From NCBI GenBank assembly GCA_001600355.1, contig BCJU01000004.1, forward strand, positions 310,001 to 374,000: DNA of 64,000 bases. The letters are read 5' to 3'. The DNA comes from Meira nashicola. Lineage: Eukaryota > Basidiomycota > Exobasidiomycetes > Exobasidiales > Brachybasidiaceae. This document shows positions 19,485 through 30,012 of this stretch, piece after piece; position 1 is the stretch's first letter; each line of letters starts with the position of its first letter. The notes below the pieces were generated by a model. That model was not told the DNA's origin, did not search any database, and saw only the letters and a program-made list of their open reading frames with translations. Made by a program: the position numbers and the translations under genes.

Positions 19485-22373
19485 TTATGCACCTGCCAAT
19501 AGATCAACTTCAAAGGCCTTTTCGATATTTTCAATCATTTCAACTTCCGCATGAGCTGCGGCAAATTGACCTTCATCGTAGGTCTGTCTTGCACAAAACC
19601 AAGTGCAACATAAATATGCGATATCCATTTGTAAAGGTGAATCTGTTTGTTTATCCGTCTCTTTTGTTGGATCGTAAAAGCAAAGAGCTGCTTCTTTTGT
19701 CGTTCTACGATTCTTTTTTGATGGTGAAACGTTTGCTAAACGTGCTTCTGCATAAACATGTCCGTGATCTTCTTCACTTCTGCCGAATAAACGCATCAAT
19801 TTACCCGGTTCTTGAACGAACCATTTCAATTGTTTCTTTTCGGGTGATTGACAATAAAGATGTCTATAATCTTCATGTGTACCCCAATTTGGTGAATCGG
19901 TAAACTTTTTCAAATGACCTGGAGCTCCTTGAATGATAAATTTATCAACCCTTCTTGATTTTATATCGATGGTGAACATCACTTGACCATCTCTGCCTGA
20001 ACTTAACCAAAGTCTTCCTTTAAGTTTTGCACCTGTTTCATGTGATTGCATTAACCAATCATGTCCTTTCTTATTTACCTTTAATTCACCTGGATTTGAC
20101 ATTGGATCTGCGTGTAAGCGGAATGCGACAAGGGGATTACCAAGTTCATCCATTTGAGCCATATCGATAAAGAAGATCGTATTAGGTTCAGAAGCTGGAG
20201 CATGTTGAACGATAAGCTTTTTTGTTGCATTGAAAGAAGATAAAGAAGGCATTGAGCGTAACTTTGGTACAATCAAAGCTTCATTTTGTACCTTATTCTC
20301 TTTTGCTGATTTTGGTCCAGAAGAAAGCATTGCGAATGATGTTTTAGGATTCAACGTTTTTGCTTCTTTTAACTTTGAATCAAGAATCTTTTTTAACTTA
20401 TCACGTTTAAGCTCTGATGAATCATCTTCTTGATCCATCTTTGCCAAAGATCGAAGAGCAGGAGATGAACCGAATTCTTTCAATGGTTTCGCGGCCCGTG
20501 TTCTTGTGATGGAGAAATTGCCAATCGAGATCGTATGTTTAAGCCCTTGTGGTTCGGCAACAATTGGTCCCAAATTGTTACGATCAACAGGTGGAAGTGG
20601 TTTACTGTTTGATTGAATTTCAGCTTTCTCTTTTGATGGACTTTGATTTTCGTCCATTTCCATAATTGCTTCTGGTAGTGTATCATTATGTTGTTTTGAC
20701 TTCTTTTTCGTCTTTTTTGAACTTTTCATTTCTACAACATCTTCTTCATCTTCTGGTGAAGTATCACTTTGTGTTTGATGTACTTCTTCTCCTTCTTCGG
20801 ATGTTGGAGATGTTTCATAGTGTTTCTTGCTTTTTGAACTTGCTGATCGACGACTCTTTCGTGCTTTTACCTCTTCTTCTGATTCTTCTTCTGAATCAGA
20901 ATGATGTTTCTTACCATTGCGTGAAGAATGACTCTTTTTCTTGTTATGCTTCTTATGCTTTTTCACAACTTCTTCTTCTTCTTCCTCTTCTTCACTACTA
21001 TGCTCTTCTTCGCTATCTTCTTCATTATCGCTGCTTGAGACATTCTTGCGTCCGTTACTTAAAGAATGTCTACTACTTTGACGTTGAGCAGATTGTGTTT
21101 TGGATGATTTGCTTTTATGTCCACGTTGAACGATATCTCTTGCAAAACTTTCACGTTCACGTTCTTGTTCACGCTCCCATTCACGATCACGTTGACGTTG
21201 AAGTTGTTGTGATAAAACTTCTTCTTGTACTTTTTCTGCATCTGCAAATGAACTTCTATCGAATCTTGGTGAATGGAATGTTCCAAGTTGTGGTGTAATT
21301 GTTTGACCACTTTGGTGTTGTTGTTGTTCGTGTTGATCTTCTGTTAATTTAAGTTTTGCCAGCGTGTTTACACTGCATTTCCTACAAATTTTGGGCTTTG
21401 AAGGTGATTTGATTGTCTCTTCTTCTGATTCAATCATTGCCTTTCCTGATTTCGATTCGTCTTTCCAATGTTGACTACTTTTTCGATTTAACGCCCTTGA
21501 ACTTTTGTGTGAAAGTTTTGGTTCTGGTTCTTCAGCATGATCTTTGTATTTCTTACTCTTTGATCGTTTTGACTTTTTGTGGTTGTTTTCATCGCTGTCT
21601 CCTTCTGATTCTGTTTCTTCTTCACTTTCTACCTTCTTTGTCGATTTTTGACTCAAATTGCGAACTTTAGCTTTTGTACTCTTATGTTCTACACTTTGTT
21701 TGTTTCTTGATCTTTGTTTATGATCTTCTTCATCATCTTCCACCACTTTCTCTCCACTCTTTGTTCGTGGAACATCAATTGATAAGCCACCATCTGGTAA
21801 TCCTTTACGACTTGGCAAACGAGTGTTTGGTTTATGACCAGGGAAAGATTTATTTGTAGAATCTTCACCATTTGTTTGACGTTTATGAGCAGCTTTGGGA
21901 TCCTCTTCTTTCTTTTCCTTTTTAGATTTCGCAGAAGGAAGGGGAGGTGAACTTTGACCGTTATTAAGAGCGATAGAAGAAGGTGCTCTATTGATCATCG
22001 TTTGACCATTCTTCATTCCTGCACTCCTTTGTGGAATTGGCGTTAATGGCTCAGGTGATAAAAGCACATTATTACGTGAAGAACTTTTACTCATAATCAA
22101 ATCATTCGGATGCGGAAGTGATTCTAACGTTGACCAAAGTGATTTATTGTATGCCGGTCCATTCAAAACGCTATCTTTATCATCAGATTGTTCTTGATGT
22201 AAAGGAATTGGCGCTGGAGTTTTTTGACGAATTGGAACGGATACTGAAGGTGGTGTAAGTTGTTCATTATCAGCTCGTCTTTCCATAGATCCGCATGCTC
22301 CCGTACAACGACAATGTGCGCAACAGCCACACCCACGTCCTGCGTAGGATTGCGTGTCTGCGTTGTTTGGCAT
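19485..22373 (-). CDS. 962-aa highly charged protein with N-terminal Cys cluster
   Basis: Single-exon gene of unknown function. A striking cysteine cluster lies at the N terminus: Cys15, 17, 18, 21, 23 and 27, reading GRGCGCCAHCRCTGACG. Residues about 140-620 are a long disordered region of Lys/Ser/Glu repeats (KKSKRSKSKK, SEEEEEEEEVVKKHKK) typical of nuclear or RNA-associated proteins. A folded C-terminal domain spans about 728-962. It contains FFIDMAQMDELGNP, a KGRLWLSSGRDGQVMF strand pair and a TYDEGQFAAAHAEVE helix. I do not recognise the C-terminal domain. Nuclear location is inferred from the basic repeats. Long antisense ORFs (such as 20666-21298) are by-products of the GAA/AAG bias. 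Confidence 0.85.
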   Translation of the reverse strand: MPNNADTQSYAGRGCGCCAHCRCTGACGSMERRADNEQLTPPSVSVPIRQKTPAPIPLHQEQSDDKDSVLNGPAYNKSLWSTLESLPHPNDLIMSKSSSRNNVLLSPEPLTPIPQRSAGMKNGQTMINRAPSSIALNNGQSSPPLPSAKSKKEKKEEDPKAAHKRQTNGEDSTNKSFPGHKPNTRLPSRKGLPDGGLSIDVPRTKSGEKVVEDDEEDHKQRSRNKQSVEHKSTKAKVRNLSQKSTKKVESEEETESEGDSDENNHKKSKRSKSKKYKDHAEEPEPKLSHKSSRALNRKSSQHWKDESKSGKAMIESEEETIKSPSKPKICRKCSVNTLAKLKLTEDQHEQQQHQSGQTITPQLGTFHSPRFDRSSFADAEKVQEEVLSQQLQRQRDREWEREQERERESFARDIVQRGHKSKSSKTQSAQRQSSRHSLSNGRKNVSSSDNEEDSEEEHSSEEEEEEEEVVKKHKKHNKKKSHSSRNGKKHHSDSEEESEEEVKARKSRRSASSKSKKHYETSPTSEEGEEVHQTQSDTSPEDEEDVVEMKSSKKTKKKSKQHNDTLPEAIMEMDENQSPSKEKAEIQSNSKPLPPVDRNNLGPIVAEPQGLKHTISIGNFSITRTRAAKPLKEFGSSPALRSLAKMDQEDDSSELKRDKLKKILDSKLKEAKTLNPKTSFAMLSSGPKSAKENKVQNEALIVPKLRSMPSLSSFNATKKLIVQHAPASEPNTIFFIDMAQMDELGNPLVAFRLHADPMSNPGELKVNKKGHDWLMQSHETGAKLKGRLWLSSGRDGQVMFTIDIKSRRVDKFIIQGAPGHLKKFTDSPNWGTHEDYRHLYCQSPEKKQLKWFVQEPGKLMRLFGRSEEDHGHVYAEARLANVSPSKKNRRTTKEAALCFYDPTKETDKQTDSPLQMDIAYLCCTWFCARQTYDEGQFAAAHAEVEMIENIEKAFEVDLLAGA

Positions 22374-23143
22374 GTTTGTTGTTGTTCAAAAAAAAAAAGG
22401 AAGAAAGAAAAAGTTTGCTTTGTCTGTTTTGCTTTTTGTATGTGAGGTGATCAAAAATTAATTGATGATCAGCTTTGTTTCGACTGTATTTATGGTTTTT
22501 CTATTTCCCTAAGCGAAAGTCAACTCCAGCAATAAAAAGGTTTCAAATAATTCTGACCCCCGACGCCTTCTCTTTCTTTTTCGCCCAAAAGGACAGCCTC
22601 CTCTTGTCTCCCACACATCTTTTTTTCTGCTGCTTTTATCGCCACTGTTCCTGAGTCAAACACACATACACAGCTACATGACGCCAATGATGCCGTTACG
22701 TCAAGTAGAATATGCTATGCCTGTTTCGCATGTGGTGGCGAGAAGGGAAGAACAAAAAGGCGGAAAATTGGCGTGTGTGGCGTAATTGTAAGAAAAATAC
22801 AATCACGTATTTGTCCGAAAAATCTTTTTCAAACAAAGATGACGAGGAAGATACACGCATTTACTCTATTAAAAAAAGCACATTGGTGATGTGTAGAAAA
22901 GAAGAAAAAAATGCATGAAATAAAAACAACAAGATTCTGTGATGAATGATGAAAAAGTATGAAAGTATGCAAGCTGTGCTAATTGAAAATGTAGTGTGAA
23001 GGCTGAATAAAAAAAAAAGAAGAGTATGTATGTGTATGTGTGTGCATGTATGCATAAAAGGCGTTGAAACGAAACTCATTCACAGCCCTGCTATGTGGTC
23101 ATACATATGTACACATAAGTTCTTTTAATGTCTTACAACCTAT
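22374..23143. other. Intergenic region, no gene seen
   Basis: It holds the promoter of the 962-aa gene and the 3' flank of the protease gene. There are A- and T-runs near 22388 and 22620 and a TATG/GTGT simple-sequence tract at about 23025-23050. No ORF with recognisable content. Confidence 0.55.
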
Positions 23144-24607
23144 TTAAAAGGAATACTCCGTGAATCCGATCCGGTTGTTACCGAAATCAAAGACTGAATA
23201 AAAGTTTTTCAAAGCTGAAAGACCGAAAATGATTTGACCTGGCGTACTTGCAACGATTACTGAACCGATACATTTTGATGAATCATTTGGTGATTTACCG
23301 AAATTTAAATCTTTTTCGTTCAAGGTAAAAGAACGTCCATCTGGCATGGTAAGTTTTGCATTAATCTTTTGTGAACAAGGATAAGAATAAAATGTGCCAT
23401 CATTTGATAATTGAGAATTTGGAACACCTTTCCAAAATTCTGCAGCTTGTTGAGAAGGTGCGGCGATAAGAGAAGTACCGGTATCAAAGATTCCATCCAT
23501 ATTTTGAACACCATCATTTGAACCGGCAGCGAATTGTTTGAAACCTGTTTGCCAATAAGCAACACGTGAAACATCATAATAACTAATCTTTCCTTTGAAC
23601 AAAGATTTATTGGAACCACCAAGCATCATTTCACTTTTACCTTGTGTTCCTGAAGCATAACGACCAAATGCAAAACTGATCACTTTCTTCTTTAATCCAC
23701 CTTGACTTGCTAAATTTTGAATAAATGGTCTTTGATTGTTTGAAGTGATTGCACGGAAACCTAAACCTAAAACACCACTTGCCAAATCATCTTTCCAATC
23801 TGGACTTGTCTTATTTGCTAATCCGATCGTTTGTTTTTGAACTGTTACACCGGCAAGGCTTACAGTTTCTCTTGCATATTGTCCTGAAACATCACCGATT
23901 GCATATTGTAAATCAAATTGAGGAGCATCAGCGATTGGTGCATACGTTGAACTTTGTTTTTGTGCGAATTTTCCACGACTATCAGGACCGCAATTTGCTG
24001 CTTGACAACTTTTATCAACAACCCAAAGATCTGCTGAACCAGTATCAGGATCGATTGGGAATGTTTGTGGTGGTGTACCGATAGAAATATCACAAACGAA
24101 TTCGAGATCTTGACCTCCTGAAACGTTGTCTTTTAATGGTGTAGCCTTTCTTGCATTACCTGTTGCGCCTGTATAACGACCTGTACTCTTTCTTGCTGTT
24201 CTACTTTTTGTCTTTGCTTGAACTGGACTTTCAGGATTTTGATGACCTAAAGGTAAAATCTTTCCAACCATTGTAGTTAAACCGCTCAAGATACCATTTT
24301 GAACGTCATCATCTTGTTGTGCAAATGCTGCATTGATTTCTTTATTTAAGATACTTCCTTTTACCCATCTTTTCTCAATTAAAGTCTCTTCTTCTGTTAC
24401 ATCACGACCGTAACGGTTATTAACATGAGCGATCGAACGTCGTAATGCATTCATATCTGCATATTCTGTTTCTTCTCCGTTCCTGTCTAATAAACGATTA
24501 CCGCCATGTGCACGTCTACGTAAAGGCATATGAATCGCATCGCATAAAACTTGACTGACCAAAAAGGCAGACAAGACGAGGATGTAGAGTTGATTGAATG
24601 AATGCAT
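23144..24607 (-). CDS. Secreted pepsin-like aspartic protease (A1)
   Basis: A secreted endopeptidase of 487 residues, single exon. The signal peptide covers about 1-22 (LVLSAFLVSQVLC). A long basic propeptide follows with a dibasic KR at 79-80. The catalytic domain starts near 168. The first active-site motif is DTGSADLWV with Asp188, preceded by IGTPPQTF. The second is DTGTSLIAAP with Asp375. A C-terminal IIFGLSALKNFYSVFDFG block is the usual family ending. The first motif reads PIDPDTG instead of the common VxFDTG. The flap lacks the canonical YGTG, reading YAIGDVSG, so specificity or flap tyrosine use may differ. The length of the prosegment (about 145 residues) is on the long side for the family. 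Confidence 0.93.
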   Translation of the reverse strand: MHSFNQLYILVLSAFLVSQVLCDAIHMPLRRRAHGGNRLLDRNGEETEYADMNALRRSIAHVNNRYGRDVTEEETLIEKRWVKGSILNKEINAAFAQQDDDVQNGILSGLTTMVGKILPLGHQNPESPVQAKTKSRTARKSTGRYTGATGNARKATPLKDNVSGGQDLEFVCDISIGTPPQTFPIDPDTGSADLWVVDKSCQAANCGPDSRGKFAQKQSSTYAPIADAPQFDLQYAIGDVSGQYARETVSLAGVTVQKQTIGLANKTSPDWKDDLASGVLGLGFRAITSNNQRPFIQNLASQGGLKKKVISFAFGRYASGTQGKSEMMLGGSNKSLFKGKISYYDVSRVAYWQTGFKQFAAGSNDGVQNMDGIFDTGTSLIAAPSQQAAEFWKGVPNSQLSNDGTFYSYPCSQKINAKLTMPDGRSFTLNEKDLNFGKSPNDSSKCIGSVIVASTPGQIIFGLSALKNFYSVFDFGNNRIGFTEYSF

Positions 24608-25396
24608 GTTGATTATATTGTATTGTATCGTAAAGTTGAAATAGTTTGTTGAAGTGAATGTATGTTAATGAATGAATGTATTTTTGATCCTTGTCAAAAG
24701 GATCGGTGTTGGTGATCGAGTCGAGGGTTTGGGATTGGGGTTTGGAGAGCAGACCGAATGTGATTGAAGGGGTCTGTCTTTTGAGGTTGTGATGGTGATT
24801 AAAAGGTTGTTTTGTTGATTGACATATTCCATAAATGTCAACTTTTTCTGTCAGTCATTCAGTCAATTACATGCATACATTCGCTCATTACTACTTCAAC
24901 TTGGCGTTTTCTTCTTGTGTTGAATTGACTTCATCTTTTACCCTATTCATGCAATTAGCTGCACCACAAAAATGCACAAGAACACCAAATTGATCGAGAT
25001 GTAATGGATTCCCGCTTTAGGCGTAAAGGGGGCGTAGGGCCGACCACCTTTGACTGTTTTTAAGCAGTTTTCTTTTTTTGAGTCGTGTCCCACCCCTTGA
25101 TTTCGGCATGAGACGCGTAGACTATGAGAACGCGTATAAAATATGTAACTCAACAGTTGTGTCAGAACAACCACACACATGCGTTTCTCTAGCGTCAATA
25201 ATATGTGATTCTATTTTTGACTTTTATGCAGTGCCTTTGCAACCCATTGTAGTATACATTCCAACCATCAGCCACACAGGTGAAATGTACGGCATCTTTA
25301 AAGCTGCACAATGACGGTAACGAATGAGACTAGAAAGGTGATTATGTCATTCACATACATACATACATACAAAAGGAGATTCATTTTCAGTTTATA
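24608..25396. other. Intergenic region with tetranucleotide tract
   Basis: The upstream region of the protease gene, rich in G/T near 24715-24800, then a spacer ending in the (ACAT)n tract at 25353-25371. No convincing gene. Confidence 0.55.
25353..25371. repeat. (ACAT)n simple repeat
   Basis: About four to five ACAT units just downstream of the F-box gene's stop codon. The same unit recurs at 8885, 37743 and near 48730. Confidence 0.8.
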
Positions 25397-26827
25397 CTAT
25401 ATAAGCGCATCTCTTTCGCCATCTTCGAAAGAGAGATGACCATTATGTTTATTAAGGATTTTAGTAAATTCTGGAGTAGGAGGATGACCATAAGTTTTAA
25501 CTTGACCTACAAATTGAGAAATCCAATTTAAAGGAGAAGTCGGAAAAGGTTCTTGGTGTAAGAAAGAAAGTGTTTCTAGATTGTTTGAGTCTACATCCCT
25601 ACTTCGTATAACAACGTATTTCATAAGTTCTTTGAGTAGATCGTCTGTTGGCAATAAAACTCGTAATTCTTTAAATTGTATTTGCCATGTATTTTCGTGC
25701 AAATAATCATAAATCCATCCTGAATTAGGTTGATGCCAAAATGTTAAAGTTTCTAATCGATTACATCCTTCTAATAATTCAGTAAGACCAGTTTGATTCT
25801 CTTCTCGTATTCCAACGGACAAAGTTGTGATATTTTCAGTAATTAAATCCCTTAACATCGAATCGGGTGTCATTACGGATAAATTAAGATCTTCAAGAAC
25901 AGGACAATCCATTGAATATTCTAAAATATCAAGTTGATCTCCAATACGTTGAGCTAATCCGTCATCAAAGTCAGCAGAGAAGAATTTGAGAGAAGGAAAT
26001 GAAACGATTCTTTCTGGACGTACCGGTCTTACAGATTCGGCAATATGATGAGGAAAATCATTTAAACGTTCAATCCAACAATATTCAAGAGTATCTTTTG
26101 CCATTTCAATCAAACGCCAGATTCTTTTTTCTTCAAATTTATTTGGTTTTCCACCGTATGTCAGTGTAAGTGCACGAGCGTTTGATAACACTTGATGATT
26201 TGCCTCTTCAGGAAACAAGATATCATAACGTAATCGAATCAAATGAAGTTCTTCTAACTTGCATTTCGTTATTGGCCATTCAGCTGGATCTCCACAATCG
26301 CTAAGATCAATATGGCCTACATCAACACTGCATGATAAACGAAGCTTAGTTAAAGTCGAAAGTTTGATGATCGCTTTTAATGTTGCCGTCACTACTGCCT
26401 TGATGCTTTCTAGTGACCTATTTCGTATTGTGGAAAGATGCAGTAAATAGCAATTTGGATGCTTAGGAGGACAATGACGTTTAAATCCTATCACGATCCA
26501 TAATTCCGATACTTCGATCAAAGGTAAAACAATCATTAATTTCCTTATATCGTCATTTGTGAGTGACATTAAACATATATTCAAGAATAATTTTGTGAAT
26601 TTGCCTTTATTACGTTGAGCTAAAATTTTAAATCTGTTATAATATTTGATAGGACAAAATTCTTTTTTTGGGCTGAAAAGAGAGCCATCTCGCCAAAGTT
26701 TTTGATGTGTTCTGATGGTGTGTTTGAATGATTGACAAACTCTTTCAACTTTTACCAATTCATCTGGTTTTAAATTTTGAAAGATATTCACCAATAATTC
26801 TTCTGGCAATTCAGATAAGAGGACCAT
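25397..26827 (-). CDS. F-box protein with LRR-like C-terminal part
   Basis: A likely substrate receptor of an SCF (Skp1-cullin-F-box) ubiquitin ligase. From the ATG at 26827 it has 476 residues; an ATG 39 bp upstream is possible. The F-box is at about 2-45, with LSELPEELLVNIFQNL and VERVCQSFKHTIRTH. The rest has irregular leucine-rich stretches (LTKLRLSCSVD, LEELHLIRLRY, LEDLNLSVM, LETLTFWHQ) that suggest a degenerate LRR fold. The substrate is unknown. Such F-box/LRR proteins are often expanded in basidiomycetes, and a second one lies at 39444. Single exon. Confidence 0.88.
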   Translation of the reverse strand: MVLLSELPEELLVNIFQNLKPDELVKVERVCQSFKHTIRTHQKLWRDGSLFSPKKEFCPIKYYNRFKILAQRNKGKFTKLFLNICLMSLTNDDIRKLMIVLPLIEVSELWIVIGFKRHCPPKHPNCYLLHLSTIRNRSLESIKAVVTATLKAIIKLSTLTKLRLSCSVDVGHIDLSDCGDPAEWPITKCKLEELHLIRLRYDILFPEEANHQVLSNARALTLTYGGKPNKFEEKRIWRLIEMAKDTLEYCWIERLNDFPHHIAESVRPVRPERIVSFPSLKFFSADFDDGLAQRIGDQLDILEYSMDCPVLEDLNLSVMTPDSMLRDLITENITTLSVGIREENQTGLTELLEGCNRLETLTFWHQPNSGWIYDYLHENTWQIQFKELRVLLPTDDLLKELMKYVVIRSRDVDSNNLETLSFLHQEPFPTSPLNWISQFVGQVKTYGHPPTPEFTKILNKHNGHLSFEDGERDALI

Positions 26828-27579
26828 TTTGGAATAATGTGATGGAAGAAAAGACGATAGCCTCACTCATTAAGGCATTTCTACACGGGCCGCTCATTTA
26901 TTCGTACAGTGTAAAATCCCTTTGTTCTCTTCGCTATTCAGCCTTAGCATGCGCAAAGCCACTTTTACCCAGCGCTGGGGGAGTCGATTCTGTTTACAAC
27001 ATGCTAAAGTTAATATATACTAAACATACATTAATTAAAACAATCGTTCACAGATGGCACATGACATACAAATCTCATCATGATGTACGATTATTTCTCC
27101 AAAAATAAGGACGAAAAGCATCATCTCGATTCACTGATGACATTCTATGTATGAACCAAAAAAGTCTTCTTGTTCTGTACCCCACGTTTGGATAATCTTT
27201 GGCCGATGCAAGTTTCTTATACCTAGTCTAGCTCGCGTAGAGGTCGAAGTATGAATAACACTGTTATTTTGCCTACTCCACCCCCTGTCGTACGACGTTT
27301 TAGAAAAGTTCGAAAGAGAAAAAAATTTTGTTAAGAATTTTATTTTGGGCGTGAGACAAGCGTGTTTTTGCGCCGCCCGCCTGAACGCGTATGACCGCCC
27401 GTTACGCCTCGAGGAGTCACTGCAGTTTCAGAGATAAGAGAAAAAAAAAAGAAGGAACGGCGATTTGAAATTTAACTGTAAGGGCGGGCGCGTAAATGAC
27501 TGAGATTGATTTGGAGATTTGTCGTGTTTCGGATCTTGTCTTTTGACCACATTCTACACTCATTTCCATAGACGACATC
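26828..27579. other. Divergent promoter region
   Basis: A 0.75-kb spacer between the F-box gene (-) and the PQ-loop gene (+). It contains a GC-rich patch at about 27350-27415, unlike the surrounding DNA. No gene seen. Confidence 0.5.
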
Positions 27580-28634
27580 ATGGCGAACGCCGTCACAATT
27601 GTAGCTTCTGCCATGAACGGCTTCAGCAGCGGCACTGGTCATCATCTACCTCCCCTTTCGACAGAATCAATTTCTTCAATGGTCGGTTGGATTTCTATTT
27701 GGGTTTGGGTGTGTGTTTATTCTCCGTGCGTGTCAGATTGGTAAAATTTCCCTTTTTTGCTCATATTTCTTGCTTTCTTCCTTTAACATGTTGTCTCTGA
27801 CGCATTTTCCAGCTTATCCCTTCCATCAGTCAATTACAGGAAAATTATCAATTAAAAAGTGGAGAAGGACTTTCGATCATTTTTGTTGCAATTTGGCTTG
27901 CAGGTGACGCTCTCAATATGATTGGTGCATGGATAGAAGGTCTTTTACCAACAATGATTATCTTGGCAGGATATTATTGTTTATGTGATATCGCTTTAAT
28001 TTGGCAATATTATTATTATCGAAAATATCATGACTACTTTCACCCTCCTGCTGCAAGACCTGCTTCAATAAATGCAAATCCAGCTGCCACCGAATCAACA
28101 CCTCTTTTGAATGGTAACACAGCCGCAACTGCTACTATTCGGGAAAAGCCAAGAAGTCCAACATTAGGTGAAGAAATTGGAAAATGTTTTGCTGGATTAG
28201 CATTCACAACAATTGCAGGAATTGCATCATGGTATATTACCGCAATCCTTGGATGGCCTGATCAATCATCTTTGACAGCCTTATCAGAAAAAGGTTGGAG
28301 ATGGGATGGTCAAATTGCAGGTTGGGCAAGTGCCCTCTTATACCTATCTTCACGTATACCACAAATTTTTAAAAACAGGGAAACAAAGTGTGAAGGACTT
28401 TCGTTGGCATTGTTTGTGTTTGCGGTTGTAGGTAATGTTACTTACGTTGCAAGTATTTTGATCAAAGATATTTCAAGAGATTATGTTATAGAGAACCTTT
28501 CTTGGTTGATTGGAAGCTCGGGTACGGTATTTTTGGATTTCGTTGTTTTGGGTCAATTTATCGTTTACCGCGAAGAAAGAGAGAGATTGGTTCGTGAAAG
28601 AGAAGCGAACGAGTCATCTATTATTACTGCGTAG
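27580..28634 (+). CDS. PQ-loop vacuolar cationic amino acid transporter (Ypq/Rtc2-like), two exons
   Basis: Exons 27580-27725 and 27830-28634 join to 316 residues. The 104-nt intron (GTGCGT...CATCAG) splits a proline codon and recreates the first PQ-loop motif, PQLQENY at about 49-55, which strongly supports the splice. The second PQ motif is IPQIFKNRETKCEGLSL near residue 226. Hydrophobic segments fit seven helices. A polar cytosolic loop with STPLLNG lies between the two halves. Yeast Ypq1-3/Rtc2 and animal PQLC2 of this family export Lys, Arg and His from vacuoles or lysosomes, and the WLAGDALNMIGA block is characteristic. The C-terminal KEERERLVRERE tail is charged. The 3' end faces the gene at 28747 with a 112-bp gap. 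Confidence 0.92.
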
Positions 28635-28746
28635 ATTAATCCTCACACACACAAATTTAAAAGCTGTTTTCATTAGCAATTTTTGTATTTTATCATTCAT
28701 TCAACAAATGCATCCAATTTCATATACAAAGCAAAACATTCCTTTT

Positions 28747-30012
28747 TTATCCTTTCTTCTTTTCTTCTTCTTTTCCTTCCTCTTTTGCTTTTTTAGCATC
28801 ATGAATATGTTGTTGAATAGTCGTATGCAAAGCAAGACTTCCGGCTGTAAATGCACCTACTGCAGCACTAACTTTACCGTAATCTTCTACCCTTCCAGCA
28901 AATTTTGCCCATTTATCATGTTTTGACATATCATGACCTAAGAAATGCGTATCAGGTGAATAACCTTTTCCAGTTACCGGATTAATTTGATCAACGTTCT
29001 TTCTGCTTAAGTTTTCAAGTGTGGGAGGATGTGGATCTGGTTGTGGTGGTGTATGAGAAGGTAGAGTTCCTTGTGTTGGCCTTCTTGAAGGTGAAGAATG
29101 ATTTGAAGTAGGAACACGAGAAGAAGGTTTTTTCGGGTGAAGTTTTCCTATTGCTTCACTACTTGAAGTAGGTATATGACTTTTACCTCCCGCTTCTCTT
29201 AATGGTGAACTTTTACCAATCATTTCTCCAAACGTTTTACTTGCTGTTTTTGTTGTTTTTCCAACACGTGAAGAAACAGAAGAAGCGTCTGAAATGATTG
29301 TTGGAGAAAGAGAAGAAGGTTTGATTAGGTTATTTATAGTTTTTGTAGTTGTTGTAAAACAAATGGTGGTTAAAGACCCACCTGAAAAAACCCTATTTAT
29401 ACCCTTAAATTTACTCCTTTTGCGGATATGTACTTCTCCTTCACCTTCTTGCCATTCTAATGATCGTTTTTGCTTTTTATTTGGTTCTTCTTTTGGTGGA
29501 GGGGGAAGTGGTGGTGGCTTTGCTTCAGATCCATAATAATTATTAACTATAACATGAGAATTATAATATTTTGGTGATTTTGGACTTTTTGGTTTATCTG
29601 ATTTATCATGTTTATTTGCCGCTTTTGTATCAATCGATCCAGGTTTCTTCTTTTCTTCTTTTCCTCCACCAGCTTTATATTTATTCCAATCATGTAATCT
29701 TAATGAATACGTTGAAACTCCCATAGCTGCCGTTCCCATAGCTAATGTCGCAGCTGCCGCAGAAGCGAATAAATGTCTATCCATACCTTTTCCACCTCTT
29801 TTTTGCAATTCAATTTCGTCAGGTGAAATTGGTGAATAATATGTTTTCATCATCATTGGTGGTTCAGAAGATATTGGAACTCCATAAACGCCTTGAATAA
29901 CAAATTGAGAATTCTTTCTTGCTATACAATATGTATTTTCTTGAATGATCGTATGAACGAAGCAGAACAGATATATAAATTGTCCATATCGTTTCTTATT
30001 TTTTATTTTCAT
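28747..30012 (-). CDS. Orphan signal-peptide protein with two small-residue helices
   Basis: I place the start at 30012, giving 421 residues, because that Met opens a signal-like stretch (YGQFIYLFCFVHTII). The frame extends upstream to 30219 but that part looks like leader. Two Ala/Gly/Thr-rich helices follow, at about 78-95 (SAAAATLAMGTAAMG) and near 385-400 (AVGAFTAGSLALHTT). Each is followed by His and Lys/Glu-rich residues. Between them lies a long basic Pro/Ser/Lys segment, with a run of prolines (PPPLPPPPKEEP) and many KR/RKR sites. The C terminus is GKEEEKKKG. No family is recognised. The architecture resembles the protein at 7890, which suggests a divergent lineage-specific family. 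Confidence 0.7.
   Translation of the reverse strand: MKIKNKKRYGQFIYLFCFVHTIIQENTYCIARKNSQFVIQGVYGVPISSEPPMMMKTYYSPISPDEIELQKRGGKGMDRHLFASAAAATLAMGTAAMGVSTYSLRLHDWNKYKAGGGKEEKKKPGSIDTKAANKHDKSDKPKSPKSPKYYNSHVIVNNYYGSEAKPPPLPPPPKEEPNKKQKRSLEWQEGEGEVHIRKRSKFKGINRVFSGGSLTTICFTTTTKTINNLIKPSSLSPTIISDASSVSSRVGKTTKTASKTFGEMIGKSSPLREAGGKSHIPTSSSEAIGKLHPKKPSSRVPTSNHSSPSRRPTQGTLPSHTPPQPDPHPPTLENLSRKNVDQINPVTGKGYSPDTHFLGHDMSKHDKWAKFAGRVEDYGKVSAAVGAFTAGSLALHTTIQQHIHDAKKAKEEGKEEEKKKG

Noticed and set aside
20666..21298. A 210-codon plus-strand ORF rich in Leu, Tyr and His
   Set aside because: It is exactly antisense to the Lys/Glu/Ser-rich part of the 962-aa gene; the bias of GAA/AAG codons makes such mirror ORFs by chance. 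No motif or signal is present.
25353..25371. Possible CRISPR-like array
   Set aside because: It is a plain tetranucleotide run without spacers, and CRISPR arrays do not occur in fungal nuclear genomes.
28510..28926. A 138-codon plus-strand ORF overlapping the end of the PQ-loop gene
   Set aside because: It is out of frame with the PQ-loop gene and runs antisense into the 3' part of the orphan gene; low-complexity Phe/Leu content.
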